64,000 nt of DNA from Bombus terrestris (GCF_910591885.1 NC_063281.1:8075700-8139699), one strand, 5' to 3'; shown: positions 1 to 14,774, counted from the stretch's first letter. Made by a program: numbers and translations. Notes: generated by a model from the sequence alone, not told the origin.

Positions 1-181
1 CAAATACTTGTAGGTATCATTTATGAATAATATACTATGTGCGTTGTAACGAAATATTCTGACATTTTGTTAGCAATGTGATTAGACTCGACTATCATGA
101 TAATCTGAAGAAATATATAGGAATCACGAGGTACTTAATATATTTATATCTCGCAGAGATTACTAAATTACTGAGACAGTC

Positions 182-211
182 AAATATCTATTATATTAAT
201 AATAGATATTT
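182..211. repeat. AT-rich stem-loop, 13-bp arms
   Basis: The arms at 182-194 and 199-211 are perfect inverted copies (AAATATCTATTAT and its complement) around a 4-nt loop. A related sequence recurs just downstream near 231-250. The DNA is so AT-rich that this may be chance or decayed simple repeat. Confidence 0.5.
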
Positions 212-2265
212 TATAATATCTAATTATAATAAATATCTAATATATTATTAAATATTCAGTGGAACTATCTTTAACGTGTATTATACGCCCGAGATGGGTA
301 CTTTATTTTATAAAATAATTTCCAATTTCACTTTATATAATTTTATATAATAAAGTTTCCTACTAAAATCATGACAATCGCGTTTCGTTACGATACTACC
401 GAAGTTTCAAACTGGTTTACTTAGAATATACACGTAAAAGGTTTCTTTGATAAACATTCTAAAAACTTTCGCGAACCACCGTAAAATCTAATAACGAGAC
501 AACGGAATAAAACGTAATTAAATTAAAGGATATTATAACAGACGCTAAAGATACTTCGTGTTTGAAATAGAGAATCGTTCTACTGGGTCTAACCGGAGGA
601 ACAGAGTTTCTCTGTTACATTTGACCCAGCTAGAAATCGTTCATTAGTTGAGGTTACACGTGGTGGCGAACTTACAGAAATTACAATGACTTTTATGGCT
701 TGATGCCGACCAAAATTTCGCCCATCAATTCGAAACGTTTCTGGCCGTCTATTTCGCTAACACAGCATAGTTTTGCCGTTGCGAAATAGACGGGGGCACG
801 AGACTGTAAAGAGTCCAGCAATGTAGCACAATAGAGGGAATTATACCCTGGTTCGAGTCATAAAATAGATTACAAACAGTGTACAGAAATGTTTTAGAAC
901 AGTGTACAGATTGTTACGATAACGTTATAGCGTAATCTAATGTAATGTTTTTTATTGTTACGAAATGGTTGAATTATTACCGAATAAAGATAATCCTATA
1001 AATAGCGAATAGAAAAAAAATATTATATTTCCAAGAGAGAACAAGGTGATTTAATTTTATATGTACGTGCAATTTAATGAATGGATTACGTATAGGAATT
1101 GAGTATTGATCACATTGTATATATTGACAGAAACGAGGGAAACAGAGAGAGAACCAGCACAGCTTCGGTTCTTGCCTACACAAGCAAAACAAATAGGTTT
1201 TTTTGAAGCGAAAGTTCTTTCTAGGAAATCCTTGAACCTTGTGTATACATTTCGGTTAGGAATGCCGTTTAATCTTTCTTTTATGACTGACTTAATTTAT
1301 ATTTACATATAAATAGTTTTTTTTTTTATTGCAAGGATGGATGGAAAATATTTTTATGTGATTGATTCAAATTGATACATGTTTATATAAAGTTTCAAAA
1401 CTTCAGTGAGTGACAAAAAAATCTTGCAGTTACTAAAAATAACGCTCTTTTTGCGTTGTTTCATCGTTAATATGCTGCGATAAGAAGCTGGACGCTCAAA
1501 TTATAAGAAAATTATGAAGCATAAAACGAAATCTATGATACGCAATCCATTCATTCTTAACGTGTCGCTGCGGATAAGCCATGGCGCGTCCTTGGTTACA
1601 TCTCGAGAATCGGGTATCGATTGCTTCTCTCGCACGCCGATGAAAAACGAGGGAAGGAAAAGAAAACACACTAGAGCTCGTGCTCCCAGTTCCAACAAAC
1701 AAACATGTTGCCCCTAACTTTCAACCCCCTTTCTACACGCTGGCAAAGCTTGTACGACAATTCTCTTTAATTCCAAAGCGAAGCACAACGTCAAAACAGT
1801 AATTCTACTCGATCTCGAATTCACGGAACTTTCGCTATACCGTATCTCTAACGTATTCTTGAATTCGTATATCTTGCGCTGCTCTATGTCACTGCTGTGA
1901 CATTCGAAAAAAGTGACGCAGAAAATATCGAACGCTCGCAAAGAAACTAAAAAAAGTGATTGCTCGACTCACCGACTCGCAGTTCTTGAGAAGAGAAAAA
2001 TTCGGAGGTAGTCGTGCTACGACTGGAGGTGGTTGGCGGCTACAGGTCGGCGCACCACTAGTCAGGGATCAGCTGATCGATGAATGACAAATCTGATGAC
2101 TCTACACTCGGTACGGGAAGCGGGCGATTCACCACCGAACACGAAACCCTCACCGAACGAAGATGCGCGGACGACTGACTGCCGCGGCCGTCACGGTGGG
2201 GTGTAGCTGTGCGCTGATTCTCCACGGCTTCCCCACTTTCAACCCCATTCTCAATCCCTCCTTGT

Positions 2266-3110
2266 CGCGCCACTCGACGGCAAGCTCTTTCCTTCCACCC
2301 CTTCCCGAACTCTCTCTTTCTCTTTCTCCTTTCCTCGTGTCAGCTATCCCATCGGCCTTCCTCTGTTTTCCTTCACCCTTTTGCATCCGTCTTTCATCCT
2401 CATTCTTCCTCTTGTTCATCACGTTGCCGTCTCCTTACCGTCCTCTTCCGACATTTCTTCGTTACTTGGCACTTTTTCCAGCGACCCCTTTCTATCTTTC
2501 TTCCTTTTGCGTTTGTTAACTGTGTTCGTTAATTTATCTTTGTTCGTATTTCTCTGCTGCTCTTTCTTCTTTCTTGTCTTTCTTACCTGCAGTTCGAACT
2601 TCCTTTGACCATTGACCTTTGCACATCACCTTCTTCAAACGATCCTTTTGTCACACTATTTGTTTCTCGATTCTTTGTGTCATTTTATCCTCGCCAGAAA
2701 ACCAATTTCCCCTACAGGTTTTTTTAGTTACAAACTTCTCTCTCCGAGCCCTCTAACCCCTCCCATATTCCTAATACATCTTCTTATTCACGTTTATTAT
2801 TCCTCTTCCGTATTTCTTCAAGAATTCCACTTCCTTTCCATTCTTCCTTCCGTCTTGCAGCGTCGTTGCAATCTCTCCCATTCCTACCTTTCTTACCGAT
2901 CTCCTCCATCCAACCAAATGCCAGCCTTGTCCCACCAAACAGGATCATCTCTCTCTACTCTCCTTAAGCTACTCCTCGTCTTTGTTTCTCCGACACGTTT
3001 CCCATCTCTCTTCTACTTTCCACGCCTGATACGACTCCCGCTGGTTTCCTCCTTTTCTCACCCGACCAGCGTTCTATCCTATTTTCTCGGCCTTCCTTGT
3101 TCAACGCCGA
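2266..3110. repeat. Pyrimidine-biased low-complexity block
   Basis: For more than 800 bases the plus strand is dominated by C and T, with repeated TTCC/CTCT motifs. This bias removes stop codons and creates long false ORFs on both strands, including 207 codons at 2612-3235. The translations are S/L/F/P-rich with no domain. The minus strand is correspondingly GA-rich. Confidence 0.7.
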
Positions 3111-6100
3111 CAAAGACGGAGGTACCAACCCGTTCGTCGACGAAGTTTGACTGTGCGAACGCAACGAAGACGGAAAAACACGAAAGAAGACATCGGAACG
3201 AGTATAATCGAGCTACGGATAAAGCGAAAGCGTGAAGGATAGAAAAAGTGGCGTGCAAATAAACCAGCAGTGGAAAGAAGACAGAGGACGCGCCCGAGGG
3301 TGGAAGAACACCGGCGATTTATTGGATCCAAGAGACCAACGATCACCTATATGCCCAGAGAAAAGTTCGGTAGAATTCAAGACGAGATACTTCGGTCGTT
3401 GGCTGTCTTGGTAAAAAGAAGAGCGCGAGAGAGTGAAAAAAGAGTCGGAAGTGTGAGCCCTACGGTAAAAGGAAAAAGCACAATGAAAGATCAACTCCTC
3501 CGGTTTGCCGAGGCTGATTCGAACTCGGTTTCGAGGGATCGATGTCACTCTTGAATCGCTTCCTCTGTCGGGGAAAGCATCTTTGAAGATCGTTGGTAGA
3601 AGTTTGATTAGCCTATTGCACACGTTTATGTATGTGTAAGCAATTTTTAAATCCAAAAACGTAGGATGTATTTTACAAATATATATAATACAAAAATGTA
3701 TAAAATATCTAAAATATAACACGTGGTACAATATTTAGCGAATGAAGAAAATTTCTGCTCGAGTTCGATTTCTTTAGCTGTCTTCATAGAAATATAAATT
3801 CGGATTTAATTTATTGACGAACATGCCGATTTCTGTTTCTTGCAAGCGAGTCAAATGCTTTTCAGAAATGCTAATCAACTCTACTCTAATGCTAATCTAT
3901 TTTTTGTGTATTTATTATAATATTATAGACTAATTTCTTTACAGAAATTGATTTATCGTAGAGGGCTGACACAAACCAGCATCGTTACTTTTCTGCATTT
4001 TTTCATTCGTAAAGTTCGTCGGCGTAGTTCTTGAACAGTTCGTTTATTATATCAGATTCAAATGTGCTATATGAAAATACAGTCGTCAGAAGTGGAACTA
4101 TCGCACAAACCAGAGAAAGGAATGCAGAAGAAAATGTCCACGGAATACAGAATTTCCTTCACGATTTCTCTGGTATTTCAAGTATCCAATACTTACATGA
4201 CGCTTAAAGATGCAATCTCCGAAACTAGTATATAAAATCACAATACAATGCTGCGGAAAAATAAATCGCCAGACAAACCACCGAAACAAATATAAGCGTA
4301 ATATTATATCCAAGTCTTCGTTATATCAAAAGATAATCGAATCAAGCTGAAACCTTCTATGTAAAATAACAATACGATTCTCAAACGTAATACTGTCACA
4401 CAAATCACGATACCACGGTGTGCCTTACAGGCGCTGTTAGATCAAACATCCGATCATCTGAAATCGACAGCTTTCTCTAAGGACTTGATACGTCGCGCGT
4501 TTACCTGGCCGTGAAGCAGCCTCTGGAACGCAACTGCCTCTCGCAGCAGCTTTCAATTTGCCCAGGAAATAATTTACGCTTTCCGGTGTGCCGGTTCCAC
4601 GGAGAAATTTATCGCGAATATGCATGCGCCATTTATGAATATGAATATGGACTAAATTATTATGCGTTGCGACGGCAAGTAAGTTCAGCGATAGGACTTT
4701 CCGCATGTCGGCTAGAAATCGGTTCTCCACTGTGAATAAAGAAGAAGAATCCCCGAGCATTTTACTTCCATCAACGCATTCTATACGCTCGACTAACGCT
4801 TTCCTGCTTGTCCTTGAAATACGTGTACCGCCAACTTTTTCTTCAAGTATTATACGTTGAAAATACCTAAGTATCTCTTTCGAGATCTATTTCTTGATCA
4901 CTTGAGACGTTAGAGCGCAACCAACGAAATGTCGCAAACACACTGTGAAATCATCGGTACTTCTCTATACGTATGAAGATCACGTACATTGTAACGAACC
5001 GGCGACCGTTGCTCTGCATCGAATGCCATAACTTTGGGATCCAGTCGTGACAGGCGCGTTAGCAATGATTTAGCGTGCACGGCAGAGAAGCATGGTCGAC
5101 CACCGTGACGCGCACCGGAAGGAATATCCAGTCGGAAATATCCGGCGAACTTGGATATACTGGATAGACTCGGAGAACAGAGTGGTGGCTCCGAACCGTA
5201 GTTTCTGCGTCGATTGGATGGAGAAACGTGTGGCAGGGATGCTACACGGCTGGCAATCTCGTTCGGGGGCCGTTTAATAAACGAAATAAAGCGCGATTGT
5301 TCGTCAAAGACGCCGCTGGAGATGGGAAACTTTAATTCCCTTTTCTGTCTCTCTTTTTTCTATTTCGATCACTCGGCTATGATTTAGTACAACGCGCGAA
5401 AAATGGGAATTGCCATGGCAGAGGCAAGCTTTGGAATACGAATTGCTGGATAAACACCGCAGGAAATCTGATCGTTGCATTCTTTTATTCTAAAAACTGT
5501 TATCATCGAAACTTGTTATTTTGTTCAAAGGAATGGACTATTATATTTAATCGATTTCCTTGTTCCTCCTTCTCCATTCCAAGTTTGCGATTTTTTGCGC
5601 CTCACGGACCTAACTATTCGCTTACATGTTTCGTTAATCATGCAACGTTTGCCTGTTATGTTATTCAATAGCAATTGCAGTTTGTGGTAACTTGATTTTC
5701 ACGTGAATACGTCTCGCTATTGAAGCGTACTTGTGAATGGAGGAAATACGTCCTGTACGTGTTAAACGATGACGTGTAACCCGACGTGTTCGACTGTAAA
5801 ATTTATTAATCACTCGATGCAACTTGAACGAGACACTGTTCCAACTCTGTTTCTGATATCATTGATTTTACGGTGATTGATCAACAGTTGTTACATCGGA
5901 ATTTTGTAACAGTTTCTTTGCCGAAGCTTCCTCTTTCTTAATAAAATATACGAAAAATTCTAGTCTACTCTCTCAGAACGACCAAAGAAATAAAGGCGTG
6001 TGTACATATTTGTACGGAAGATTTGGGCTGAATAATTGCGTGGAAAATAAAAAAGATGGATCAGTAGAGGGAGGATGGGCCAACCAAGTTCAAAAATAGA

Positions 6101-9100
6101 GCGGTCCACTATCTTGGCCACTCATCTCGCTGGTTTCGTGTCAATGTCCTCGTAATTTATTCATCGTACACCCGTCCATCGTCTTGCTCCGGTCCATTCT
6201 ATGACGTCACGTTGACCCTTAAACCTCTGACGACCACCGGTGCCTCGGTCGATTCGAGATTCGCAATTTCCTTTCTACGCGACTAGGGAATTCACCGGAG
6301 AATTTAATACGAACCGGCATCAAAGTCCCACCGGTACACTTACATATATCGTAGAGAAAAGAAACGAACGTGTTGTTATTTAAAGCAAGGTAGAACGATC
6401 GGGATTCGTGGAAATGGAAAATTTTCCGAAATATTCTCGTCCGAGGAATTTCCAACACGCGATGTTGTATCTCTCTTTTTATACGTATCTCTTTGTTTCG
6501 TCGTCTCTTCCCTCGTTTCAAATCAAATCAATTTGTCTCAGTGGCCTCGCTGGTATTCATCTCGTGTACCATGACGCACGTCACTTTGGAATGTAAACGT
6601 CACTCGTACGTATCGATGGCGTGGAACAAACGAAGGAAAGGAACGAGGATTTCCACGACGCGACGCTGCGAATTCTCTTAATTCGTTTTCGATTCGGAGG
6701 CTGCTCTCGGCTGGCGAGATCTAATTCTATTCCAACGATCGAATCTTTTCATTTGATTTCCCTCCGAGCTTCAACTCCGTAACTACTTTCACGCCTTGGC
6801 GCAAAAAAAAAAGAGAGGAATTAAACTACATTTCATTCGTGGTTACCAATAAACTTTGTTCAAACACATTCTCAGATTTACCCAAGAAATCAGATCTCCC
6901 AAAAAATTTGTTCAATTTTCAAACTGTTTGCTTTCCGATTTGTGGACATGCGCGAAAGAGATTTACATAAACTGACGATATAGAACTTCCGCGATTCAAA
7001 AATTACAAAACTCGCACAAGATTGAAATTTTAAAATTCGCCACGAAAACAACACATCACGCGGACCCATGCAGGGATGATATTCTGCACATAATTTTCGT
7101 TCGGGGGATCACCGTGTTCACGGATAAGCGGTGAACGTACCAATCGACGCCTGTGGAGCATGCTCATCCGGTGGCATTAGTTTGTCTGCAATTAAAGCGA
7201 AATTTCAGGGCAAAAGAGTTCGTTGCGTCCTGTTTCCGAAATGAAACGACGAACCGGGTGCGAAGGCACGGGGACACAATGGGACGTAATGAAACGGTCC
7301 TCCTGTTGTAACCTATCGGTCGAGGTCAAAAGAAAAGAAATATTTTCGCTGCCTCAGTGCTTGACAAAGTATTGTTGCCATGTCTGCTATGACATGGCTG
7401 TACTCGAGGTTTTTCGAGTCGTTAGCACGGATCCAGAACAATATTGATTACCAGTGCTGGTTTGCATTTCGTTCCTGATGACATGTATTTCAATAGCTGT
7501 GACGAATGTTCGTTTTCCATGGTGTCCGTTAGAGATGGATCGCGAGATGGAAGCTTTAACTTCGAAGCAATATTGCGCGATTCCAGAAAGCTAGATTTAT
7601 GACTGCGCGGCTTTGAAAAAATTTCTTTCTCGACAGGGGCGAATATCGAGAATGGTACGCTTCAAATGGAACATCATGGCGAGTCAGAAGTTTTGGTAAC
7701 ATCGAATTTTTCGACAGACTTCCGTGGTCTGTCAACTGACTGGACGAAATATTTCTGATCGTTTAATTTAATGTGCCGTCGCGGTACAATGCAAATTTCG
7801 CGAAGTTAGACGAGAAAGTAATGAAGTCACAAATTATATGCAAAATGACGTTAAAGTTAAGTCAACCGGAATTAGTGAGGTTCTCTTTCGTATCAACGAA
7901 ATGAGTTCATCTCTCATTGAATGTCCTTAAAATCTTGCTTTTGCGTCTCCCCTCTTTCTCTCTCTTTCTCTTCCTCTCTCTACTGGTTGAAAATTAATTA
8001 CTCACTGGTAGGACCTGCAAAAACTCGTACCGTCCATCTATAATCCTATCTTCGTGCGACGGTAATTTATTATCGACTGTCGTCGACAAACGCAGTTTTC
8101 AGGCCATATATTGTAATTATGAAAATTAGTACAAGTTGCCGGCGAACGTTTCTCATTTGTCGTCGCTTAAAATCATACTTTCGTTTCGTGTATGTTTCCC
8201 GAGGAATTTGGTTCGCCTTCTGGCAAATAGGTGAGAAAGGAAAACAACGAAACTGTAGCGATTTCAATTCCAAGAAAATTATGGAAACGCGTTCGGATCG
8301 AAAAAACATCGAGAAGGTTTCCCGTGTTCTGGTCGGATATAATAACACAAGGAACGCGAGGGAAAACGCGATACAGATGGAATGTGATATTCGCTTGGAA
8401 CGTCTGGAAGATGGTGAAAGAAAAATATAACATCCCTGTCAATATTGATTTATTAGGAGAGAGGCAGAGTGTTCAGGAACTTCAACTTTGGTCGCGAATG
8501 GCCAACGTCGCCTGAATATCGTCGAACAGTTCATGATAAACGACTATTGATACCAGAGTGATCGTTCTCTTTGAAAAATTTCTAGAATAATACCTCTCGA
8601 CTTGTCCGCTACTTGAATAAAACGATCGATAATATTAATCTTACGTGATACAACGTTGCTTGGAGTAAAAATACTACGCATAATATAACATAATACACGA
8701 TTAATAAATTAGAACGGACAATTTGCTATTGGTAAAGTTTTCCGAGGGATTATGTACTGCAGAGATATATCACTTGGAAAGAAACAAGTCACTGACGCGA
8801 AAACGATAAAAGAAGAACGAAAGAGAAATCGAGGCAGGAATTTCACCCGGGATACACACTGATGTCCACGTTATCGTTTCCTTAGATTGTGCAACGTGGT
8901 TTATCCCGGCCACTAGAAACCTGAACTCACACATTGACTGGCCGCATCTCGACCGGAGATGGAAGAAATCGAAGGGCACCAGGCTGTAATTTCCGGTACG
9001 TCCAGCTGAAGTTGAAAAACAAGAAAGAAAAGAGTTTACCGGGGTAACAAATTCCGGATTGTTTCGCTCTCCGTCACCCTGATTGCTCCATTATTTCTCT

Positions 9101-10347
9101 GGTAGTTCTGTCCTCTTTGTTATCTAAGCAGGGGATCACGCTGTCGTGACAAAACTCCATGAACTATACGATGAAACCTTGTCAAAGTGTCATACCTAAA
9201 ATGTATACAAACGAACGAATATATTGCATAAATACCTTCGAATCACAGATGATGATGGAAGTAGAACGATTGACAGTCGTGCTCGTTTCAATGCATTGAA
9301 GAATTATCGAATCCAAGTGAATCCAAATTCGTGAAAAGCATGGAAATCAGATCATTGAAGTTAAAACCTACCAAGAGAGTACAAGAGTTATCGAACTCGT
9401 ATCACCGTATCAAAGTTAACTCCAAAGTCCTTTGAAAACCACTGAAGGTTGTGGAATTCGTATTACCAATGTATCTCTCCTTTGAAAATAAATAAAATTC
9501 GATAAATAAATGACATTAAAATATCTTTCGACCTTTAGAAATGCAAATTAAGCACGTTAGTTGGCAACTGAAAAAAAACCAATAGGCTTCCATCGCCATT
9601 TAATTAACCGTTTCTCCGTCAACTACTATCCGAAACTATCTATCCGAAAATCATTAAAAGCTGTTTGTGAGCCAGGTCCGGCCCGCAATTAGATTTTCGC
9701 TCGGCCTCTCGTAGGAACACATCCAACCATTCGAAACCTGTAGACGGCTGATTCTGCCGTCACGTTGCACCGGACTAATTAGCGTCGTGTGATACCGCCT
9801 TTGATCCCTGTAAATTGATAATGGCACCGTATCACCCCTTGCCCGTTACCGACAGTGAATTCAATTCTACCTTTTTCGTCCGTTCCCGACCTCGTCCCTC
9901 TTCGCCAGGTTGCGCCCCCGTGGCCACGGCCCTGTACTCTTTTCGACGTCAGCCCCAAAGGACCCGAGCTCATACATATACTAGCTAACAGGCCAGTTTT
10001 CTATTTTCTTCGCCCTCTGCCTTCGTTCGCAAGCCTCAGCCCCGTTTTCGCGTTCAAAGCTCGTCGACACGTCGTCTCTCTCAAAGCGATTCCCTCCAAA
10101 AGAAATCGCTTCCGGCGAATCACGCTCGATCCATCCTTTTTTTCTAGCCCCTTTCTGCTGAAATTTAATTGACCCTTGCCAGTCGATAGAACGAAGAACA
10201 AAGGAGTAACATTCGGGTCGTACATTCTATTAGTTATTACCCAGATCTGATCTATGGACTCTGGAGGATAGATTAACTGTCCGGTTAGTGATCTTCGTAG
10301 AAATTGATTCTACGTTTCTTCGGTAGGTTATCGAGAGAAGGATTTAG

Positions 10348-10683
10348 GTGCTCCTCTTGGACGTTAATGACTCCATAGGGGTTGATGTAATTTATTCGCA
10401 GGTCATACACTTTGCTTCTGTTTCAAAACGTTATAGCCAACTTTATTTTGAGAAGTTTCAAAGACTTATTCAACTTCGTATCTTTATTGACTTAAGATTT
10501 CTTTGGGCTGGCAAGTTCAGCGCTCGAAACTTTATTAAAAAGGATGATGTATTTACAGTGGTTCAAAGGGAAAAGATTAGAGACTTCGTCATCGTGTTAG
10601 ACTTGGATAATGGAAAGGTTGGATTTACAAATTATTCTTACTTAAATTCCGTGATCAATATGAACAAAGACATTATAGTATGA
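10348..10683 (+). other. Isolated 111-codon ORF, doubtful
   Basis: An open frame of 111 codons that is not low-complexity and whose translation looks protein-like, with mixed hydrophobic and charged residues. It starts at a TTG rather than an ATG in the frame shown, has no recognisable domain, and is followed at once by a 170-base pyrimidine tract. I see no neighbouring exon. It may be a gene relic or chance. Confidence 0.15.
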
Positions 10684-13600
10684 AGTCCCTGTCTGCCCTT
10701 CTCTACACACTTTCCTTTCTTTACTTCCCTTTCTGTTCTATATCCTTCCTTTTTCTCCTTGCTTCTGCAGCCTTTGCATTCCCTTTTTCATTTCCTCTTT
10801 TCATTCCCCCTCGAATCTTTCGACCTTCCATTATCTTCTAACCTTTCTCATCTCCAGTTTGAAACGATGAACACATAGTGTATATGTATAGCAGCTAATC
10901 TTCGTCCGCAAACTTTACGTATCTATATAAAAATATTTGCAAAAAGATTTTACATATGTATATTTGCTACATGAACCGTGACCTTCGCAAGGTTAAATCA
11001 AACCAATGTGGAAGTTGAGGCGGAAAATAGAAGTACAAAAGCTAAGCTTGAAGTCTAATAAAACCCAGCCCTGGCAACATCTGGCTCGCGCCTCCCCGAA
11101 AATAAAACAGTGACGGATGCTTTCCCCCATCTTCTGCCGGTGCATTTCATATGCGCCCGGAAACCCCGTTTCTTCTCACGCTTTCCGCTAGCGTCTCTTT
11201 CTTTTTCAACCACTTCTGACGCAGCACTGCGGGTCACTGCAAAATAAAGGGAATAAGAGGAAAAGGGGCACGAAGAAATGAATTCTTACCACATTCCTAC
11301 CGAGAACACTTGCTCGACGAGTCCCTCCTTGTTATTACTTCTTTGATCTGAAGACGGTGAATCGAGTTCTATCATCAGAAGGACACTTAAAATAAATTTA
11401 TCCGGAACACCGCCACCAGCACAGTCTCGATCGGACGCTTAAATGGAACTTTTTGCGCGGACCTTCCATCTGGCTGAATGAGCAGCGATCGTTTCGATTC
11501 AATTGCACCTGAAAGTGAAAATTTCTGTTTAATAGTGGTCAAAATTCCCCATGCAACTGTTCGTATTATTTTTCATTCGATTCCAAGTACAATAACACGT
11601 CATCGTTCTTAATTAATCTCTTCGTCTCTCCTCGATTCTATTCATAAATGAAGTTAAAGGAGAAGCAAAGCTGAACCCAGTTTGCACTCATGAACGCTAC
11701 GAGCATTGTTACAGGGGCATAACTCTTTCAGGCAGCGATACAAGTTTAACTGACAGTGTTTCGCGCTGCGTAAAATGCCGAATACAGCTCTCGGGACGGT
11801 TCAACTTCCAACTTTCCATCGGGACAAAGTTCCAAGAAGGGCGTCTCTTCTCAACCGCGAAAACTTGCAACTAATTCCCTCCAGGGTGTGTCACCTATAC
11901 GCAACGAGTGACAGACTGGTGTTGGTATTTTTAGATTCCTGAACTATTCAATTTCGACGATAGAATCTCTTTTTCAGTGTTCTCCATTTCCTCGAATCGC
12001 CAATGATACCAACAAATTGTATCAAGTTGTCCATAGCGATGATTAAAACGAAAAGAGTGGCACAATGCACTTTGCATTGTCGGTCAATGCGAAACGAAAC
12101 CGTCTGCCGTTACTAGAGCGTGACTACTAGGGTGTCGATAGAATTAAAAGAACAGATAGAAAGAGAGGAAGAAAGAAGCAACAACTAGAGATACAGAGCA
12201 CAAGAAAAAATGAGTGTCACGACGATGCATCCTGTTCGTTCCTATTTTTCATTCTCTACCCTCCCGACCAGGCTATGCCGGAAGAAAAGAGAAACAAAGA
12301 CCAAGGTGGCGTTCGTCGAATCACTGAAACGTCTCGCGCGTTTGTTTGATTTCATTCGGAACCAATTGATTTGTTTGCGTCCATTTCCACCCGGGCAACG
12401 TTATTTCCACCTATCGAATGTGAAACGCGAAGCGTTCCGTTGAATCGTTCGGAAAACTGAACGCGCTCGTGAGATAAATTCCGACCGTTTACGCCGAGTC
12501 TCCACGGTCTCCCCGGACGTTTCCAGGCGAGACGAACTTTACGGTTCACGATCGACGAGGTATCCGACACTGCGGTAGTCGCTTGTTTCGAAAACTTAAT
12601 TTTCTAACGGTGTATTTACTGTAACCGATTGCAAACGAAAATACAGCCATCGGCTGCGGACGCAATTTAGAATCAATGGAATATTTTAAGAAATATTTTT
12701 ATCACAAAGGACGATAATAATGTATTGGGAAATTTTAATAGAACACGTTGATTACTTTGCTTCGTAATTGAAACTGACGGCGACCACATTAATCAACTCC
12801 ATAAATTGAAATGCGGGAAAAAGCGATAATGTGGCAAGAATTAGTTTTTTAAAACTTATCTTGAATTTACAACTTTCGTAAACGAAGTAATTTGTTCTAG
12901 CTCAACGGTAATTATGTGGACAAATGAAACGATGTAGTCGATCTCAGTTTTCCTTCTGAAAACTATCCTACGATGAATACCTATTAGGAGCATTACTGTC
13001 ATACTACGTGCAGTACGTATTATACATCAACAATGAAAATGAATAGCAATCAATAATTATGTCTCTATATCAATAATTAACTTCCGTATTTAATAATCGT
13101 AAAAACCAAAAATCAGAAATTCGACATTTTCCATTTTGCTTTTCTCATTCTATAAAACTTCGATCTGAGAAATGCCAATTTTCTCGTGAACAAGAGAACA
13201 GAATTTAGCATATTTCTTATTTACCAATTCGATGCACTACTGCGCCGCGAATAATATTAAACATGGTTGCAAAACCTTCCTCAAGGGGATGAGGCACGCA
13301 CTTAGAACCACACATTAGGGGTGAAAAGCAGCTCGAGGCTTTACTCCCCCACCCCTTTTACTGAACGTCGCGTCGACCGGAGAACCTTTACCTATGAAGC
13401 AGATGGAAGGAATGCTCGAAAGCAATGCGCGAAAGCAAATCTCTACCAACGATAGATGCATTTGCAGAACGACGTAGTTGCAGCCTTCAAGGGATTAAAT
13501 GGCGGCACGAACAAGCTCATGGAAATTCACACGTGGAAGCTTAATTTTCGGCAAAGATGGTAGAATACACTATGGTGATTACCGTAGAATTCATACGGAA

Positions 13601-14768
13601 TATGTGATAAGGAACTGGTGGAACTGTCAATATAGAGATTGAATAATGAAATGGAGCTATTCTAGGTGAATCGTGTACAGTGATAATGTTACACAATGTT
13701 ACACAAAGTTTCCTCCAAAGCATCCTTAAATCGCTATACCGTAGTATATCTACAAGAGAAAATATTTCACTCTAGGATTGATTACGTAAGAATTTATTAA
13801 GCTAGCCAGTTTGGCCATATTTTATAAAATGATGTTTTCTGTCTCTGTTACTAAATTCGTTGGTAATTTGTGATGATGAAATTAATTTCAAGTTATTTTG
13901 AAACCCATAAAATAATTACAGAAGGAATTATTCCGAAAATATACCAACTCCGATTCCGAGTAACCGCTAAATAAAAGCAGAGTTGATGCGACTTGCTGAG
14001 TTATGTAAATGTTCAGTGATGTCTTTTGAGGAAAGGAGAAATATACCTATTTAAATGAGCTATTTATTAATTCAACATGTATCCGCATAATAAATGTATT
14101 CTCGTGAGATGAAGCGATATATTTTTAAAACGCAAATTATAAAACACGATGAAGGAAAGGACTGACGAAGGGGTTACGGTACGAATTCATTTACATCAAC
14201 TATAAAATATTTTATTGCTTAATTAATCGGTTATTCTCTGGTATAAATCACCATAAAAATCAAATATCGCTAAAAACTATCTAAGTCACAGTAGAATTAA
14301 TTGCATTGTCACAGATAGCACCACAAAAACGGTAATATATTAAATGGCATTAAAGATAAAATGCGTGATTTTTCGAATCACTTTTGCAACCATGCCCATA
14401 CGCAATAACGTTTCTTCTTTTCTTATACTAGTAAGTAAAACCGTAGTTCATTTCCTTTCCTCCTCCGTCTCTCTCTCTCTTAAGATTGCAAGAAAGGAAA
14501 GTAAATAAACGACAAAAATTAAGTATCGTGAAAGTATTCACTCGCAAGAGATCCATTGCACGCGTGGTTATTAGCCAATTAAAATTAACATTTTTTTTTT
14601 TCAGTCTCATAACGACATAATAGTCAATACGATTACTATTATCACGAAAATTAACTTCGCAAGAACAATTCACCGTATTCCGTTCTTAATTAATAGTTGA
14701 TCCCATAATGGTATTGATTGTCAGCAAGGCCTGGCATGAGGTTCCTCAGTCTTTTTTAGAAGCAACCT

Positions 14769-14774
14769 TTTATT
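14769..14774 (-). terminator. Poly(A) signal overlapping the acyl-CoA synthetase stop codon
   Basis: The gene ends ATA CAA TAA AAG on the minus strand, so AATAAA overlaps the stop codon. If used, the 3'UTR would be only about 10-30 nt. More distal signals cannot be excluded. Confidence 0.4.

Larger units (their letters stand above)
1..14769. other. Intergenic or intronic DNA with no supported gene
   Basis: I see no exon chain, protein domain or RNA gene in this stretch. It is AT-rich, with a small AT stem-loop near 182-211, a pyrimidine-biased block at about 2266-3110, a second pyrimidine tract at about 10682-10858, and isolated ORFs that look like chance. It could hold introns or UTR exons of a gene outside the window. 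The only ORF with ordinary-looking composition is 111 codons at 10348-10683 on the plus strand, treated separately. Confidence 0.6.

Noticed and set aside
850..859. GGTTCGAGTC resembling a tRNA B box
   Set aside because: No A box at the right distance and no acceptor-stem pairing around it.
2612..3235. 207-codon plus-strand ORF
   Set aside because: It lies in a C/T-biased block, the translation is S/L/F/P-rich without a domain, and overlapping ORFs exist on both strands.
6202..6209. Consensus CRE TGACGTCA
   Set aside because: No gene start nearby, and one copy is expected by chance.
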